Of a stretch of DNA of 64,000 bases, positions 52,914-62,076 are shown in pieces (positions within the stretch are counted from its first letter, which is position 1; every line of letters begins with the position of its first letter). The notes below the pieces were generated by a model. The model was given only the letters and a program-made list of their open reading frames with translations, did not search any database and was not told where the DNA came from. The DNA lies in NCBI RefSeq assembly GCF_900143075.1, contig NZ_FRCY01000013.1, positions 78,809 to 142,808 on the forward strand, written 5' to 3'. This DNA comes from Cyclobacterium lianum. Lineage in GTDB: Bacteria; Bacteroidota; Bacteroidia; Cytophagales; Cyclobacteriaceae. The position numbers were made by a program, and so were the translations under genes.

Positions 52914-53405
52914 CTAGAAAATTCTCCTGGCCCTGACCCATCTTCTGGACCAGTATTTTGATTGGATATGGTCTTCTGTCACGCCTAATGAGGTGGATGC
53001 ATGGATAAAGTAGGTCCTGCCAGGTCTCTTTTCAGTCACGATGCCTGCATGGGTCACACGCCGCCTTCGTTTGCCGGTGGCGAAGAATACCACATCACCC
53101 TTTTTCAATTTTCTTCTGGATACCCTCTTTCCAATTCGGCTCTGATCTGCGGAGACCCTGGGCAGGGTAACCCCCACACTTCTGAAAGACAGATAAACCA
53201 AAGCAGAACAATCCATCCCTGCCCTGCTACTTCCTCCATAACGGTACGGTGTGCCCTGAAAAGACTTTGCCGTATCTACTACCTGCTGAATGTTCTGCTG
53301 CCGCATCTTGCGGGCAGAAGAGCAGGAACCCAACAAGATCAGAGACAAGCCAAACATCAGTAAGTAGCACCTGATTTTTACTGCGCTGTTAATATGCATA
53401 TGCAA
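52914..53405 (-). CDS. NlpC/P60-family cell-wall endopeptidase lipoprotein
   Basis: 163 residues. Signal peptide ending in lipobox LLGSC (Cys28). The NlpC/P60 papain-like domain has catalytic Cys66 in RAGMDCSALV, His119 in VTHAGIV and a polar third residue His135 in FIHAS. Such enzymes cleave peptide bonds in peptidoglycan stems (gamma-D-Glu-diaminopimelate). The start at 53405 (a Met-His-Met-His start) is uncertain; Met17 is also possible but would shorten the signal peptide. Confidence 0.87.
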   Translation of the reverse strand: MHMHINSAVKIRCYLLMFGLSLILLGSCSSARKMRQQNIQQVVDTAKSFQGTPYRYGGSSRAGMDCSALVYLSFRSVGVTLPRVSADQSRIGKRVSRRKLKKGDVVFFATGKRRRRVTHAGIVTEKRPGRTYFIHASTSLGVTEDHIQSKYWSRRWVRARRIF

Positions 53406-53603
53406 CTGGAATTTTACCGACTTTTAAAAGTTTAAAGCTAACACCCAAAAAGCAATCTAGCAAAAGGCAACCGTCCAGTCCCAAATAACTTCTGGATTGG
53501 AATGCAATTTTTACATTAATTTTTTACTTTTATTTTTTCTGGAACGTTATACCCAAAGGACCTGCATCGGGAGATTTGTTATCGTGGCACCAAGAGTAGT
53601 GAT

Positions 53604-53849
53604 ATGAGCAAAGAAGACTTTAGAAAACTGACACTTCATAAAAAGATCCAAAAACTATACACAGAAGGTACATTTGTGGTAGCCATTCGCTATTACGCCT
53701 ATAAAGTAAATCTGTATTTGTTGGGAAAGGAATATGTAGAGGTTTTTTACAACCACAAATATGATAGGATCGATAAAATCGAATTCCTAAACCAACGGCA
53801 CTCCAGAATGAAATTCTATCTGGACCAGATCCGTCTGGCAGAAATCTGA
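53604..53849 (+). CDS. Small conserved-looking hypothetical protein next to coaE
   Basis: 81 residues, basic and aromatic, no signal or membrane helix. KKIQKLYTEGTFVVAIRYYAYKVNLYLLG and YVEVFYNHKYDRIDKIEFL look like a small folded domain with several Tyr. I do not know its function. It ends 5 bases before the convergent coaE stop. Real-gene status rests on sensible composition and length. Confidence 0.55.
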   Translation: MSKEDFRKLTLHKKIQKLYTEGTFVVAIRYYAYKVNLYLLGKEYVEVFYNHKYDRIDKIEFLNQRHSRMKFYLDQIRLAEI

Positions 53850-53854
53850 TGGCT

Positions 53855-54457
53855 TTAGAACTTCCCAGCCAGCAGTAGCCTATGGATTTCAATGACCTGC
53901 GGTATTACCAGCCGCTGCTCATCATTGTAGAGGACAACATCAGCCATATTGTTTTTTTTGTTGTCTTTCCACTGTTTCTTCATGATCTGATCGATCTGAG
54001 AATCGCTCCTATGTGGATCTCTTTTGCGTATCCGTTGTGTCCTCAGCGCCCTGGGAGCCGTAACATGGATGGTAAGGTCCAGCTCCTGGTAGGATCCGGT
54101 CTCAAACAATAAGGCTGCCTCTTTTAAAACATACGTTGATTCCTGCCGCTGGGCCCAATCTTTGAAATGGGATTGTACAGCCGGATGAACCAGCGCATTT
54201 ATCCTTTTGGTGAGCACCGGATCTGAAAAGACCTTGTCTGCCAGGTATTTTCTATTCAGACTTCCGTCTGAAAGGTAGGATTCGGAACCAAATGCTGCGC
54301 GGATCTCTGATTTGAGGGTTGGCTCATGGGCCATCAGCCACCTTGCGTTTTCATCCGCATTGTAGATGGGCACCTCCAATAACGAAAAAATGCGGCATAC
54401 CAATGTCTTTCCGGCACCTATACCTCCGCTGATACCTACCAGCACTGGCCTACTCAT
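53855..54457 (-). CDS. coaE: Dephospho-CoA kinase
   Basis: Last step of coenzyme A synthesis: phosphorylates the ribose 3' hydroxyl of dephospho-CoA. 200 residues with P-loop GISGGIGAGKTLVCRIF at the N-terminus, NALVHPAVQSHFKDW and KEAALLFETG, which are CoaE segments. The 5' end overlaps ybbR by 8 bases. Last gene of the leftward nusB operon. Confidence 0.93.
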   Translation of the reverse strand: MSRPVLVGISGGIGAGKTLVCRIFSLLEVPIYNADENARWLMAHEPTLKSEIRAAFGSESYLSDGSLNRKYLADKVFSDPVLTKRINALVHPAVQSHFKDWAQRQESTYVLKEAALLFETGSYQELDLTIHVTAPRALRTQRIRKRDPHRSDSQIDQIMKKQWKDNKKNNMADVVLYNDEQRLVIPQVIEIHRLLLAGKF

Positions 54458-55415
54458 AAGACAGCCTGAAGTTTTCTGGTTCGAAAGTGATGTCCCGGAT
54501 ATATTCCGGCTCGGTATTTAAGGAAACGGAGATGGTACTGTCTTCCCGGTTTCTGTTGTTGTAGTTTAAAATGGCCTCAAGTTCGAGTTTTTCAAAATCC
54601 TCCATGCTGCTTTCCCTCACAAAAAGGTTTACGCTTACCTCTGTGATGTCACTGCTTATACTTACATTGTTCGGAAAGTAAAGTTTCTGGATTTCGAGTT
54701 GCAGATTGTTTTCAAGGTATTCGTCTACCTGAAAGGACACCTGTGCTGTTTCCTCCTCAAGGGCAAGAAACCGGCCCAGCTCTCTGCTCAACTCCAGCGG
54801 AAGCAATTTGGAGAAATCATCCCTGATGTTTTGTTCTCCCAGCGAGACCCTCAGCTCGCCTTCCAGCCGTTCAATGATCGATATCGGGCCCCGTACCATG
54901 ACGGTTTGAGGTTCTATCGCTATATCTGAGGCGTAATCATGGTTTTCAGCCAGGGTATTTTCAGTGGTATCAGCCACCAGCTGAATTCGTTTCGATACGA
55001 TCTTATCTATCTCATAAAATAATGTATCCTGGACGATATCCACGAGGTTGGTGCTGGAAATATGTTCCGATAGCTGAGGTTCAATGGACGAGGTCAGGAT
55101 AAATGGCTGCCGGGAAGGTTCGTCCAGACTGATTTTAAATTCGGTGACACCAATCTTAAAGTGCCTTTTGAGCAAGTCCCAGCCGTTGCCATTGATCGAA
55201 ATTCGGATTTCCCTGGGTACATCGGCTACCGCCATGTATTCTTCCGTATCGTATTCGATCACTACGGGTTGATTGACGGTGGTGGTATAATTGTCTTTAT
55301 TTAAAGCGTTCAAAAGCCAAAAAGTGGAAGCCGTGAATACACACAGGACGACCACTTTGAGGTTTGACGTTTTTTGAGGTTTCAGTTTCCTGAAATAATC
55401 ACCTAATGCACTCAA
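54450..55415 (-). CDS. YbbR-like (CdaR-like) domain protein
   Basis: 321 residues, one N-terminal membrane helix (about 20-40, VVLCVFTASTFWLLNAL), then repeating YbbR beta domains (for example VMVRGPISIIERLEGELRVS). In Firmicutes CdaR regulates a diadenylate cyclase; that enzyme is not in this window, and function in Bacteroidota is not settled. Overlaps coaE by 8 bases; 12 bases from yajC. Confidence 0.85.
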   Translation of the reverse strand: MSALGDYFRKLKPQKTSNLKVVVLCVFTASTFWLLNALNKDNYTTTVNQPVVIEYDTEEYMAVADVPREIRISINGNGWDLLKRHFKIGVTEFKISLDEPSRQPFILTSSIEPQLSEHISSTNLVDIVQDTLFYEIDKIVSKRIQLVADTTENTLAENHDYASDIAIEPQTVMVRGPISIIERLEGELRVSLGEQNIRDDFSKLLPLELSRELGRFLALEEETAQVSFQVDEYLENNLQLEIQKLYFPNNVSISSDITEVSVNLFVRESSMEDFEKLELEAILNYNNRNREDSTISVSLNTEPEYIRDITFEPENFRLSYE

Positions 55416-55427
55416 GGGTAGGAAATA

Positions 55428-55745
55428 TTATTTGGCATTATTCAATTTTTTGGAGTAATCCAGGGAAAGGGCTGATTTTTCTACCTTCAGTTTGATTCCC
55501 TTGTCCAGTTCGATCTGCACGATATCCCCTTCTACCGAGAATACTTTGCCATGAATTCCTCCTACTGTTACGACATGATCCCCCTTTTTAATTTCGGAGA
55601 TAAATTTGGTGGTTTCCTTTTGTTTTTTCTGCTGAGGTCTGATCATGAAAAAATACATGATCAGAATGATACTTCCAAACAGAAATACCTGACCCATAAT
55701 GCCGGAACCGGCACCATCTACCTGAAGCAATATTTGATTCAACAT
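55428..55745 (-). CDS. yajC: Preprotein translocase subunit YajC
   Basis: 105 residues: one N-terminal membrane helix (about 18-38, VFLFGSIILIMYFFMIRPQQ) and a cytoplasmic domain. The motif FFMIRPQQKKQKE and the segment GDHVVTVGGIHGKV are family hallmarks. YajC associates with SecDF to assist protein export. 2 bases after the DUF1573 gene. Confidence 0.95.
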   Translation of the reverse strand: MLNQILLQVDGAGSGIMGQVFLFGSIILIMYFFMIRPQQKKQKETTKFISEIKKGDHVVTVGGIHGKVFSVEGDIVQIELDKGIKLKVEKSALSLDYSKKLNNAK

Positions 55746-55747
55746 GT

Positions 55748-56287
55748 TTATCTTTTAACGGGACCTGCAGCAGGCTGAGATGCTGAATCCGAATTTCTGT
55801 TTACTGTTCCTTTTAATCTTAAACGGGTCACATTTGGTGAAGTATTGGCCTGAATCGTCACCGTTGGACTCTGCACGCCGGATTTTCCGGTAGAGTTAAA
55901 GGCCACTTTTACGAATCCTTCTTCACCCGGTTTGATCGGTGTTTTGGTCCATTCGGGGGTCGTACAGCCGCAGGATGCCTGGATATTTGAAATCACCAGT
56001 GGGGCCTGGCCCGAATTTTCAAAGGTAAAGAGATGCTCGATTACTTTCCCCTCTTGTATGGTACCAAAATCATACACTTCTTCTTCAAAAGAGAAGGCAG
56101 CAAGGGACGAAGGATCGGCGGGACTAACATTTTGGGTGTTGGTTGGCGTTACCACCCGATTTTGCTCCAATTGAGAAATTTTTTCTTCCAAAGCAGCTAT
56201 CCGGTCATCTTTTTCCTGCTGACTGCAGGCCCCGACAATCAATAAGGAAGCCGCTAAAAGCCATACGGAGATTTTTGAATAATTCAT
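55748..56287 (-). CDS. DUF1573 lipoprotein
   Basis: 179 residues. Signal peptide with lipobox VGAC (Cys21) and a short coiled coil (residues 28-45), then a DUF1573 immunoglobulin-like domain: VYDFGTIQEGKVIEHLFTF and ASCGCTTPEW are typical. Function of the family is unknown; it is widespread in Bacteroidota. In this operon it stands between ytxH and yajC. Confidence 0.88.
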   Translation of the reverse strand: MNYSKISVWLLAASLLIVGACSQQEKDDRIAALEEKISQLEQNRVVTPTNTQNVSPADPSSLAAFSFEEEVYDFGTIQEGKVIEHLFTFENSGQAPLVISNIQASCGCTTPEWTKTPIKPGEEGFVKVAFNSTGKSGVQSPTVTIQANTSPNVTRLRLKGTVNRNSDSASQPAAGPVKR

Positions 56288-56298
56288 AGACTAATATT

Positions 56299-56604
56299 TT
56301 AATTATTATTTTCTTTATTGATTTGATCAATTAGTTTGTTCACATCGTTGAGCAGGTTTTCTGCCTTTGATTTGGCCTCGGTAATCACCTTGTCTCCTTC
56401 TGATTTCGCCAGGTTATCGGGCAGGCTTTTTCCTTCTACAAGATCATCAATCAGATCCTCCAATTCATTTCTGTACTTACCCAGGCGGTAAGATAATTTA
56501 TCTCTGGTGTTATTGCCTGAATCCGGCGCAAAAAGCACCCCCAGGACAGCCCCTAATCCTGCACCCAAGGCAAAAACGAACATTGAATTTGTTTTTTTAC
56601 TCAT
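56299..56604 (-). CDS. YtxH-domain protein
   Basis: 101 residues from the ATG at 56604: a glycine-rich membrane segment FVFALGAGLGAVLGVLFAPDSG followed by a helical tail (RLGKYRNELEDLIDDL) characteristic of YtxH, a general stress-associated family. The longer frame to 56643 would begin inside nusB and is rejected. 10 bases after nusB. Confidence 0.82.
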   Translation of the reverse strand: MSKKTNSMFVFALGAGLGAVLGVLFAPDSGNNTRDKLSYRLGKYRNELEDLIDDLVEGKSLPDNLAKSEGDKVITEAKSKAENLLNDVNKLIDQINKENNN

Positions 56605-56614
56605 TATATCTGCG

Positions 56615-57799
56615 TTATTTATTATCAATAAGTCCTCTACCACTTTTACGGATTTTTCCGCTATCGGTTAATTCTTTCGATAAAGTATCTAAAAGTCCAT
56701 TTACAAATTGTTTGCTCTTGGGCGTACTGTACGTTTTCGAAATGTCGATGTATTCGTTAATGGTAACCTTGGTCGGAATACTCGGAAAATTTACCATTTC
56801 TGTTAAAGCCATTACCAGAATTACCTTGTCTGTGAGGGCAATTCGCTCTACGTCCCAATTTTTGGTTTTTTCGGCGATCAGGCGACTGAAGTATTCATCC
56901 GAAGTAACCGTCAAGTTAAATATATTTTGGAAGAATTCCTTATCCTCCTCCCAGTTAAGCCCCAGCTCGGGGAGTATTTCGGCTTCAGCATCTTCACCTT
57001 CCTGTATATTTTTCAGCACTTTCGATGCCAAACTTCTGACAATCGGCTTGTTTTCTGACCAGTTCAAGTCCTTATCCTGAAAAAAACTGAGCGGAGCTTC
57101 AGATTTAAACAGCACTTTTTTCAGGATTGCCTGAAGTACTTCTTTGTCCTGCTCAAAATCCGGATTTTCAACCAGCATGTACCGCTGGTAATCCTCATGC
57201 GGTTTTACAAGCTCCCGGTACCATTCCTTCATCTCCTGTTCCAATTCCTCAAGGCCCACCTGAAATCTGAGGCATTCCCGTTTGAAGGAATGATTGGTTT
57301 CAATGATGTTGAGCACACTGTTGTTTGCCAGATTATATGAGGAAGCAGTGCGAACTCCCGAATGGTCTTCAAGAATCCTTTTTTTGCTTTTTTCGTTCCT
57401 TACATGGTTGCCAAATCCTACCAACATGCTGATGGCATACAGGTAAAGTGCCGGAATCTGCTCGACGGCAGTCAACATGTTGTTCTTCAAAAAATCCTTG
57501 TCCTTCAGATTGTACTTGTGGTACAGATGTACAGCCTTGGCAGCCGTACTGCTTATCTTTTCATTAGGTTCGTTTGATGAATAAAATTCATCCGAGTCAA
57601 GATTTTTTAAAAAAAGGGAAACACATCGCGCTGCATCTTTTTTTAACTGGCTTTTGTCCTGCACCTCCATGGTGTGCAGATCAGGAAGAAATGCCTCTCT
57701 GATAAAATCTTGCGCAAGAGTTGCATTTGAATTTTTGCACTGCTGATAAGCATAAAGTGATTGAAATGCTTTTACTCTTAGGATTCTTCTGTTTAACAT
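56615..57799 (-). CDS. nusB: NusB transcription antitermination factor, long form
   Basis: 394 residues against about 140 in E. coli. The NusB domain lies at the C-terminus (about 265-385: FNLTVTSDEYFSRLIAEKTK, ERIALTDKVILVMALTEMVN and SIPTKVTINEYIDISKTYS) and binds boxA RNA with NusE. The N-terminus MLNRRILRVKAFQSLYAYQQ is NusB-like as well, so the chain may be a duplicated or expanded NusB with a helical insert; long forms are known in Bacteroidota. First gene of the nusB-ytxH-DUF1573-yajC-ybbR-coaE unit. Confidence 0.92.
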   Translation of the reverse strand: MLNRRILRVKAFQSLYAYQQCKNSNATLAQDFIREAFLPDLHTMEVQDKSQLKKDAARCVSLFLKNLDSDEFYSSNEPNEKISSTAAKAVHLYHKYNLKDKDFLKNNMLTAVEQIPALYLYAISMLVGFGNHVRNEKSKKRILEDHSGVRTASSYNLANNSVLNIIETNHSFKRECLRFQVGLEELEQEMKEWYRELVKPHEDYQRYMLVENPDFEQDKEVLQAILKKVLFKSEAPLSFFQDKDLNWSENKPIVRSLASKVLKNIQEGEDAEAEILPELGLNWEEDKEFFQNIFNLTVTSDEYFSRLIAEKTKNWDVERIALTDKVILVMALTEMVNFPSIPTKVTINEYIDISKTYSTPKSKQFVNGLLDTLSKELTDSGKIRKSGRGLIDNK

Positions 57800-57916
57800 T
57801 AATTGAAATTAAAGAACGTGATGGGGTTTACGCCGTATGCTGTTTTCGAAGTATCTTTTTCCTCTCAAATCGAAAATTTCTGCAAATTAAGAAATGTACC
57901 AGCAAAGGACAAATAA

Positions 57917-57949
57917 TTGAACTATGGCCGGCGGAAAACGTTATATTTG
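57917..57949 (+). promoter_or_regulatory. Possible promoter of the ABC exporter gene
   Basis: TTG at 57917-57919, 22-base spacer (slightly long) and TATATTTG at 57942-57949. The leader to the GTG at 58062 would be about 107 bases. Confidence 0.4.
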
Positions 57950-58061
57950 GATTAAAGTAAATGCAGGCGGTTGCAAAATCAATTCCAATCCAGCCAGTTA
58001 AAACCAATGCAATATAACATATATTGTACATGTTATTGTCCATCAAAAAGTTTTTTATTTT

Positions 58062-59855
58062 GTGAAGCCCCTTTGGAGATTAAATAAATTCCTCTATAAA
58101 TATAAACTGTATCTGTTTTTGGGAATAGTTTTTACCTTTATTTCCAATATTTTTGTGATTATCCCGGCGCAGCTTGTGCGTATTGCCATCGATTATGTGG
58201 TTGAAACTTTCAGCTATTATCAGGCCTTTGAAGAAGGAGGAGTGGTAAAAACCGTAGCCCGCAGTTTCTTTCTTAAATACATTGTCATCTTTGGATTGCT
58301 AATCCTCGGGATGGCATTGCTTCGTGGCCTGTTTTTGTTTTTGATCCGGCAGACCATTATTGCCATGTCCAGGCTGATCGAATATGACATTAAAAATGAA
58401 ATTTTTCGGCATTATCAACAATTGCCACTGAGCTTTTTCAGGCAAAACAGTACCGGAGACCTGATGGCCCGGATTACAGAAGACGTTTCCAAGGTGAGGA
58501 TGTACCTTGGACCGGCATTGATGTATGGCATCAACCTGATCATACTGTTTCCCATGGTGATCGGCTATATGCTTACGGTAAATGTACCCCTTACCTTGTA
58601 TTCTCTGTTACCGCTTCCCGTACTCTCGCTGAGCATCTATGTGGTCAACAACATGATCAATGAAAGGTCGGAAAAAATCCAGAGGAGCCTTTCCGGGTTG
58701 AGCACCTTTGTGCAGGAAGCTTTTTCAGGCATCCGGGTGATCAAATCCTTTGTGCGGGAAGAAGATAGCGCCGTACAATTTGAAAAAGCCAGTGAAGACT
58801 ACAAGGAAAAGTCCATTTCGCTGACCCGGGTGCAATCCCTGTTTTTTCCCCTGATATTGGCGCTGATCGGTCTGAGTACCATTATCACCGTGTATGTAGG
58901 AGGCATTCAGGTGATCGAAGGTGCTATTGGTTATGGAGTCATCGCAGAATTTATATTGTATGTCAACATGCTTACCTGGCCGGTCACTTCACTTGGATGG
59001 GTCACGAGTATCGTCCAGCGGGCAGCCGCTTCTCAGGTCAGAATCAACGAATTTTTAGATCAGAAAAATGACATACTCAGTACAGAACATCTTTCACTCG
59101 ATCTGGAAGGCAATATCAGCGTAGAAGATGTTACATTCGTATACCCTGATTCAGGCATCAGGGCACTGGATAGGGTAAGTTTTTCCATTGCTGCTGGCCA
59201 GTCATTGGCCATTATCGGTACCACCGGTTCTGGAAAATCTACAGTGGCCAATTTGCTCATGCGCATGTATGATGCTACTGAAGGCAGGATTTATATCGAT
59301 GGACACGATATTAGGGCTTTTGATATTGCCAATCTACGCGAACAAATCGGTTATGTGCCTCAGGACGTATTTCTGTTTAGTGAAACCATCTCCAACAATA
59401 TTGGCTTTGGCCTGGGTGAAGAACCTTCCGCTGAAATCATCGAACAGGCAGCTAAGGATGCAGATGTATATCAGAATATTGTCGAGTTTCCCAAGGGTTT
59501 TCAAACCCGGTTGGGGGAAAGAGGCATTACCTTATCCGGAGGGCAAAAACAACGGGTATCTATTGCCAGGGCCATAGCCAAATCTCCCAGAATATTGCTG
59601 CTGGACGATTGCCTCTCTGCAGTAGATACCAAAACAGAAAACGCCATATTGAATGCATTGGAGAAAATCATGAAAGGCCGGACCTCCATCATCATTTCAC
59701 ATCGGGTTTCTTCCGCCAAATTGGCCGATCAGATCATCGTATTGGACGACGGCAGGGTAGTAGAAAAAGGGAATCATGAGGAGTTGATGCAGGCCAAAGG
59801 TACCTATGCCGCACTCTATGACAAGCAAACCCAGCAGGCTGGGGAGCTGGAGTAA
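58062..59855 (+). CDS. ABC exporter (MsbA-like half-transporter) with degenerate catalytic site
   Basis: 597 residues from a GTG start: six membrane helices (about 20-320) and a C-terminal ATPase with Walker A GTTGSGKST, signature LSGGQKQR and Walker B ILLLDD. The residue after Walker B Asp515 is Asp516, in LLLDDCLSAVDTKTE, where the catalytic Glu normally stands. This is the form seen in degenerate-site half-transporters of TM287/YheI type that pair with a second, canonical subunit. No partner gene is adjacent. Substrate (lipid, peptide or drug) unknown. The GTG start is set by the helix position. Confidence 0.88.
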   Translation: MKPLWRLNKFLYKYKLYLFLGIVFTFISNIFVIIPAQLVRIAIDYVVETFSYYQAFEEGGVVKTVARSFFLKYIVIFGLLILGMALLRGLFLFLIRQTIIAMSRLIEYDIKNEIFRHYQQLPLSFFRQNSTGDLMARITEDVSKVRMYLGPALMYGINLIILFPMVIGYMLTVNVPLTLYSLLPLPVLSLSIYVVNNMINERSEKIQRSLSGLSTFVQEAFSGIRVIKSFVREEDSAVQFEKASEDYKEKSISLTRVQSLFFPLILALIGLSTIITVYVGGIQVIEGAIGYGVIAEFILYVNMLTWPVTSLGWVTSIVQRAAASQVRINEFLDQKNDILSTEHLSLDLEGNISVEDVTFVYPDSGIRALDRVSFSIAAGQSLAIIGTTGSGKSTVANLLMRMYDATEGRIYIDGHDIRAFDIANLREQIGYVPQDVFLFSETISNNIGFGLGEEPSAEIIEQAAKDADVYQNIVEFPKGFQTRLGERGITLSGGQKQRVSIARAIAKSPRILLLDDCLSAVDTKTENAILNALEKIMKGRTSIIISHRVSSAKLADQIIVLDDGRVVEKGNHEELMQAKGTYAALYDKQTQQAGELE

Positions 59856-59870
59856 ATTGCCGCCCTGGCA

Positions 59871-60929
59871 TCAGCCTGCCGGTAATTTCGCAAGCGCCTT
59901 CAAAAGTAAATTCAAGTCCTCTTCTTCGTGCCAGGCAGAAATCACGATCCGGTTTACAGGGTCGTCTTCGGGGCCGGGGTAGGGAAAGGAAGATAAAATA
60001 AAGCCCATTTCATGAAGCCGATCCACCCATGCCATGGGAGAAAAAGTGATGACCGGGTAGTTTTCCAACAGGTCAAATTCCTTCTGTCCAGACAATATGT
60101 GGTATACCTGCGACACATTATCCTGTAGCTTTTTCTTCCGGTCCAGGTACAATTGCCGGCCTTGTAAAAAGGCATTCAGAAAGGCCGGTGGAGGTGGGGA
60201 GGAAGAACGGAAAATAGTGCTTTTCCGGGCGTTTTCTATCGTTTCGGAATTTCCGAGGATAATACCGGCGGGAAGAGAAAGTGCCTTTCCCAATGAACCG
60301 CAAACCATCAGTGCTACCGGGAGTTCTCTCCATTTGGCATAGGTGCCGTACAGGTCATCTCCCAGCACGCCAAAGGCATGACTGTCGTCTACCAGTAAAA
60401 AATACCTGTTGGCAGGTGAGAGCTTTTCGGTCCAGTGAAAGTCGTGAATCTCAGGTTTCAGTGGATTTACTGCGTTGGAAAGGATGAGGATATTTTGTCC
60501 GATGAGCTCCTTTGACTTTTGGATGCAATGTTTTGTCCAGGCAGCCATGCTGCCATGAAAACTTTTGAAACGCGCAGGAAGTATAGCAGGATGGGTATCC
60601 GGAGCGACCCAGGTCAGGTCGGTTTGCCGGGCCATGATATCCAGAGCAAGCTGCCCTGCACTGTATCCGCTGCTGAGTAAAAGTGCTTCAGGGGCACCCG
60701 CATTTTTCGCAAATTCAATTTCAAACTGCTCATAAATGGGGAGCTGTACATTGCTGTTCCTGCTAGATCCATGGTTGGGGCCGTGCTTATGGATACCTTC
60801 GATCAGCAGATTTGTGAATTCAGGCAGCACACCAATCCCCAGGTATGCGGTTCCACTAAAGTGCAGGTAGGTTTTTTCGTTACATGTGATTTTTCTACCC
60901 AGTTGTTGGGTGAAGTAAGTATGGCTCAT
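59871..60929 (-). CDS. 8-amino-7-oxononanoate synthase-like PLP enzyme
   Basis: 352 residues, alpha-oxoamine synthase family (fold type I aminotransferase). The cofactor contacts DDSHAFGVLG (Asp181-His184) and Schiff-base Lys215 in GSLGKALSLPAG are intact. Family members condense an acyl-CoA with an amino acid: pimeloyl-CoA with alanine in biotin synthesis, or other pairs. No biotin gene is near; instead the partner is the dipeptide epimerase gene 12 bases upstream (same strand), so a BioF role is uncertain. Length is about 30 residues below that of E. coli BioF. Confidence 0.75.
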   Translation of the reverse strand: MSHTYFTQQLGRKITCNEKTYLHFSGTAYLGIGVLPEFTNLLIEGIHKHGPNHGSSRNSNVQLPIYEQFEIEFAKNAGAPEALLLSSGYSAGQLALDIMARQTDLTWVAPDTHPAILPARFKSFHGSMAAWTKHCIQKSKELIGQNILILSNAVNPLKPEIHDFHWTEKLSPANRYFLLVDDSHAFGVLGDDLYGTYAKWRELPVALMVCGSLGKALSLPAGIILGNSETIENARKSTIFRSSSPPPPAFLNAFLQGRQLYLDRKKKLQDNVSQVYHILSGQKEFDLLENYPVITFSPMAWVDRLHEMGFILSSFPYPGPEDDPVNRIVISAWHEEEDLNLLLKALAKLPAG

Positions 60930-60941
60930 AGGGAGGACGTT

Positions 60942-61955
60942 TTAGATCAATAGGGCTCCTGTACCCGGCCTGTCCGGAAAAGTGACCCGCTCAGGACTGA
61001 TGGTCACACCACTGGCTATATCCCGCGCCAAGAGCATGGCTCCGTCCATATCCACATAGTCTAGCATTGGAGCAAGATGGGCAATAGCGGATATTCCTAC
61101 AGAGGATTCGGTCATGCATCCTAGCATGGTCTTCATACCAAGCGATTTTGCCTCCCGGAGCATTCTCAATCCAGGTGTAATTCCTCCTGCCTTGACCAAT
61201 TTTACATTGATGCCATGAAAATGGCCATAACATTTTTTTACATCTGCCTCCTGGATGCAGCTTTCATCTGCCATCACCGGAAGGGCACTTTTTGCATATA
61301 CTTTTTTCATGCCTTCCAGATCATCTTTCGGAAGTGGTTGCTCCATAAACTCAACGTTGAGCCGGGCAAGTTCTTCTGAGAAAGCAATGGCCTGATCTGC
61401 GGTCCAGGCGCAGTTGGCATCAATCCTGAAAACGGCATCTGTATGTTGGCGCAGCGCTTTTACAATATCAAGATCGTGGTCAGTGCCCAATTTTATTTTA
61501 TAAATAGGCCAATCCAATTCTTTCATTTTTTCGACCATTTTCGGTATGGGGGCTATGCCAATGGTAAAGTTGGTCGTGGGGATATCAACTGGATTCAGTT
61601 GCAGCAATTCGTACAGTTTTTGATTCTTCGATTTGGCATACAGGTCCCAGGCTGCCATGTCCAGGGCACATTGGGCAAAAGGGTTGCCCGAAAAATGGGC
61701 TTTGGTTAGTTCCCATAGTTTTTCGGGGTGGAGGAGTTCTGATTCCTCCAACAGTCCGGCTGCACTATTGAGGCAGCTTTGCATGTTTTCCAGACTGATG
61801 CCGTAAAATGGGTTGGTGGTGGATTCTCCCAACCCGTACCGGCCCTCATCGTCTACGAGTTTTACGATAAGCGTGTCCTGTACATCCCGGCTCTGGTGGG
61901 CGATGGTAAAGGTATGTTTCAATGGAAGTTTATGCGGTAGTAATTCAAGCTTCAT
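60942..61955 (-). CDS. Dipeptide epimerase (L-Ala-D/L-Glu epimerase type)
   Basis: 337 residues, enolase superfamily (mandelate racemase group). Metal and base residues are in order: Lys153 and Lys155 in IYKIKLG, Asp179 in RIDANCAW, Glu205 in FMEQPLPKDD, Asp230 in MADESCI and Lys252 in VKLVKAGG. This pattern is that of YcjG/YkfB, which epimerise L-Ala-D-Glu released from murein to L-Ala-L-Glu for recycling. First gene of the two-gene unit with the KAPA-synthase-like gene. Other dipeptides are possible. Confidence 0.87.
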   Translation of the reverse strand: MKLELLPHKLPLKHTFTIAHQSRDVQDTLIVKLVDDEGRYGLGESTTNPFYGISLENMQSCLNSAAGLLEESELLHPEKLWELTKAHFSGNPFAQCALDMAAWDLYAKSKNQKLYELLQLNPVDIPTTNFTIGIAPIPKMVEKMKELDWPIYKIKLGTDHDLDIVKALRQHTDAVFRIDANCAWTADQAIAFSEELARLNVEFMEQPLPKDDLEGMKKVYAKSALPVMADESCIQEADVKKCYGHFHGINVKLVKAGGITPGLRMLREAKSLGMKTMLGCMTESSVGISAIAHLAPMLDYVDMDGAMLLARDIASGVTISPERVTFPDRPGTGALLI

Positions 61956-62076
61956 AAAACTGGACTGGTGTGTTTTTTACCCAAAGATAGAGAAAGCAGG
62001 TCAGGATTTAGTTTCTTTCATGATATTCTGATCTAAATTAGCCATATTTACAGGAAAACAAACCTGTTTACTGGAA

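Noticed and set aside
53406..53603. Possible small RNA or tRNA upstream of the 81-residue gene
   Set aside because: No cloverleaf arms, no T-loop consensus and no terminator.
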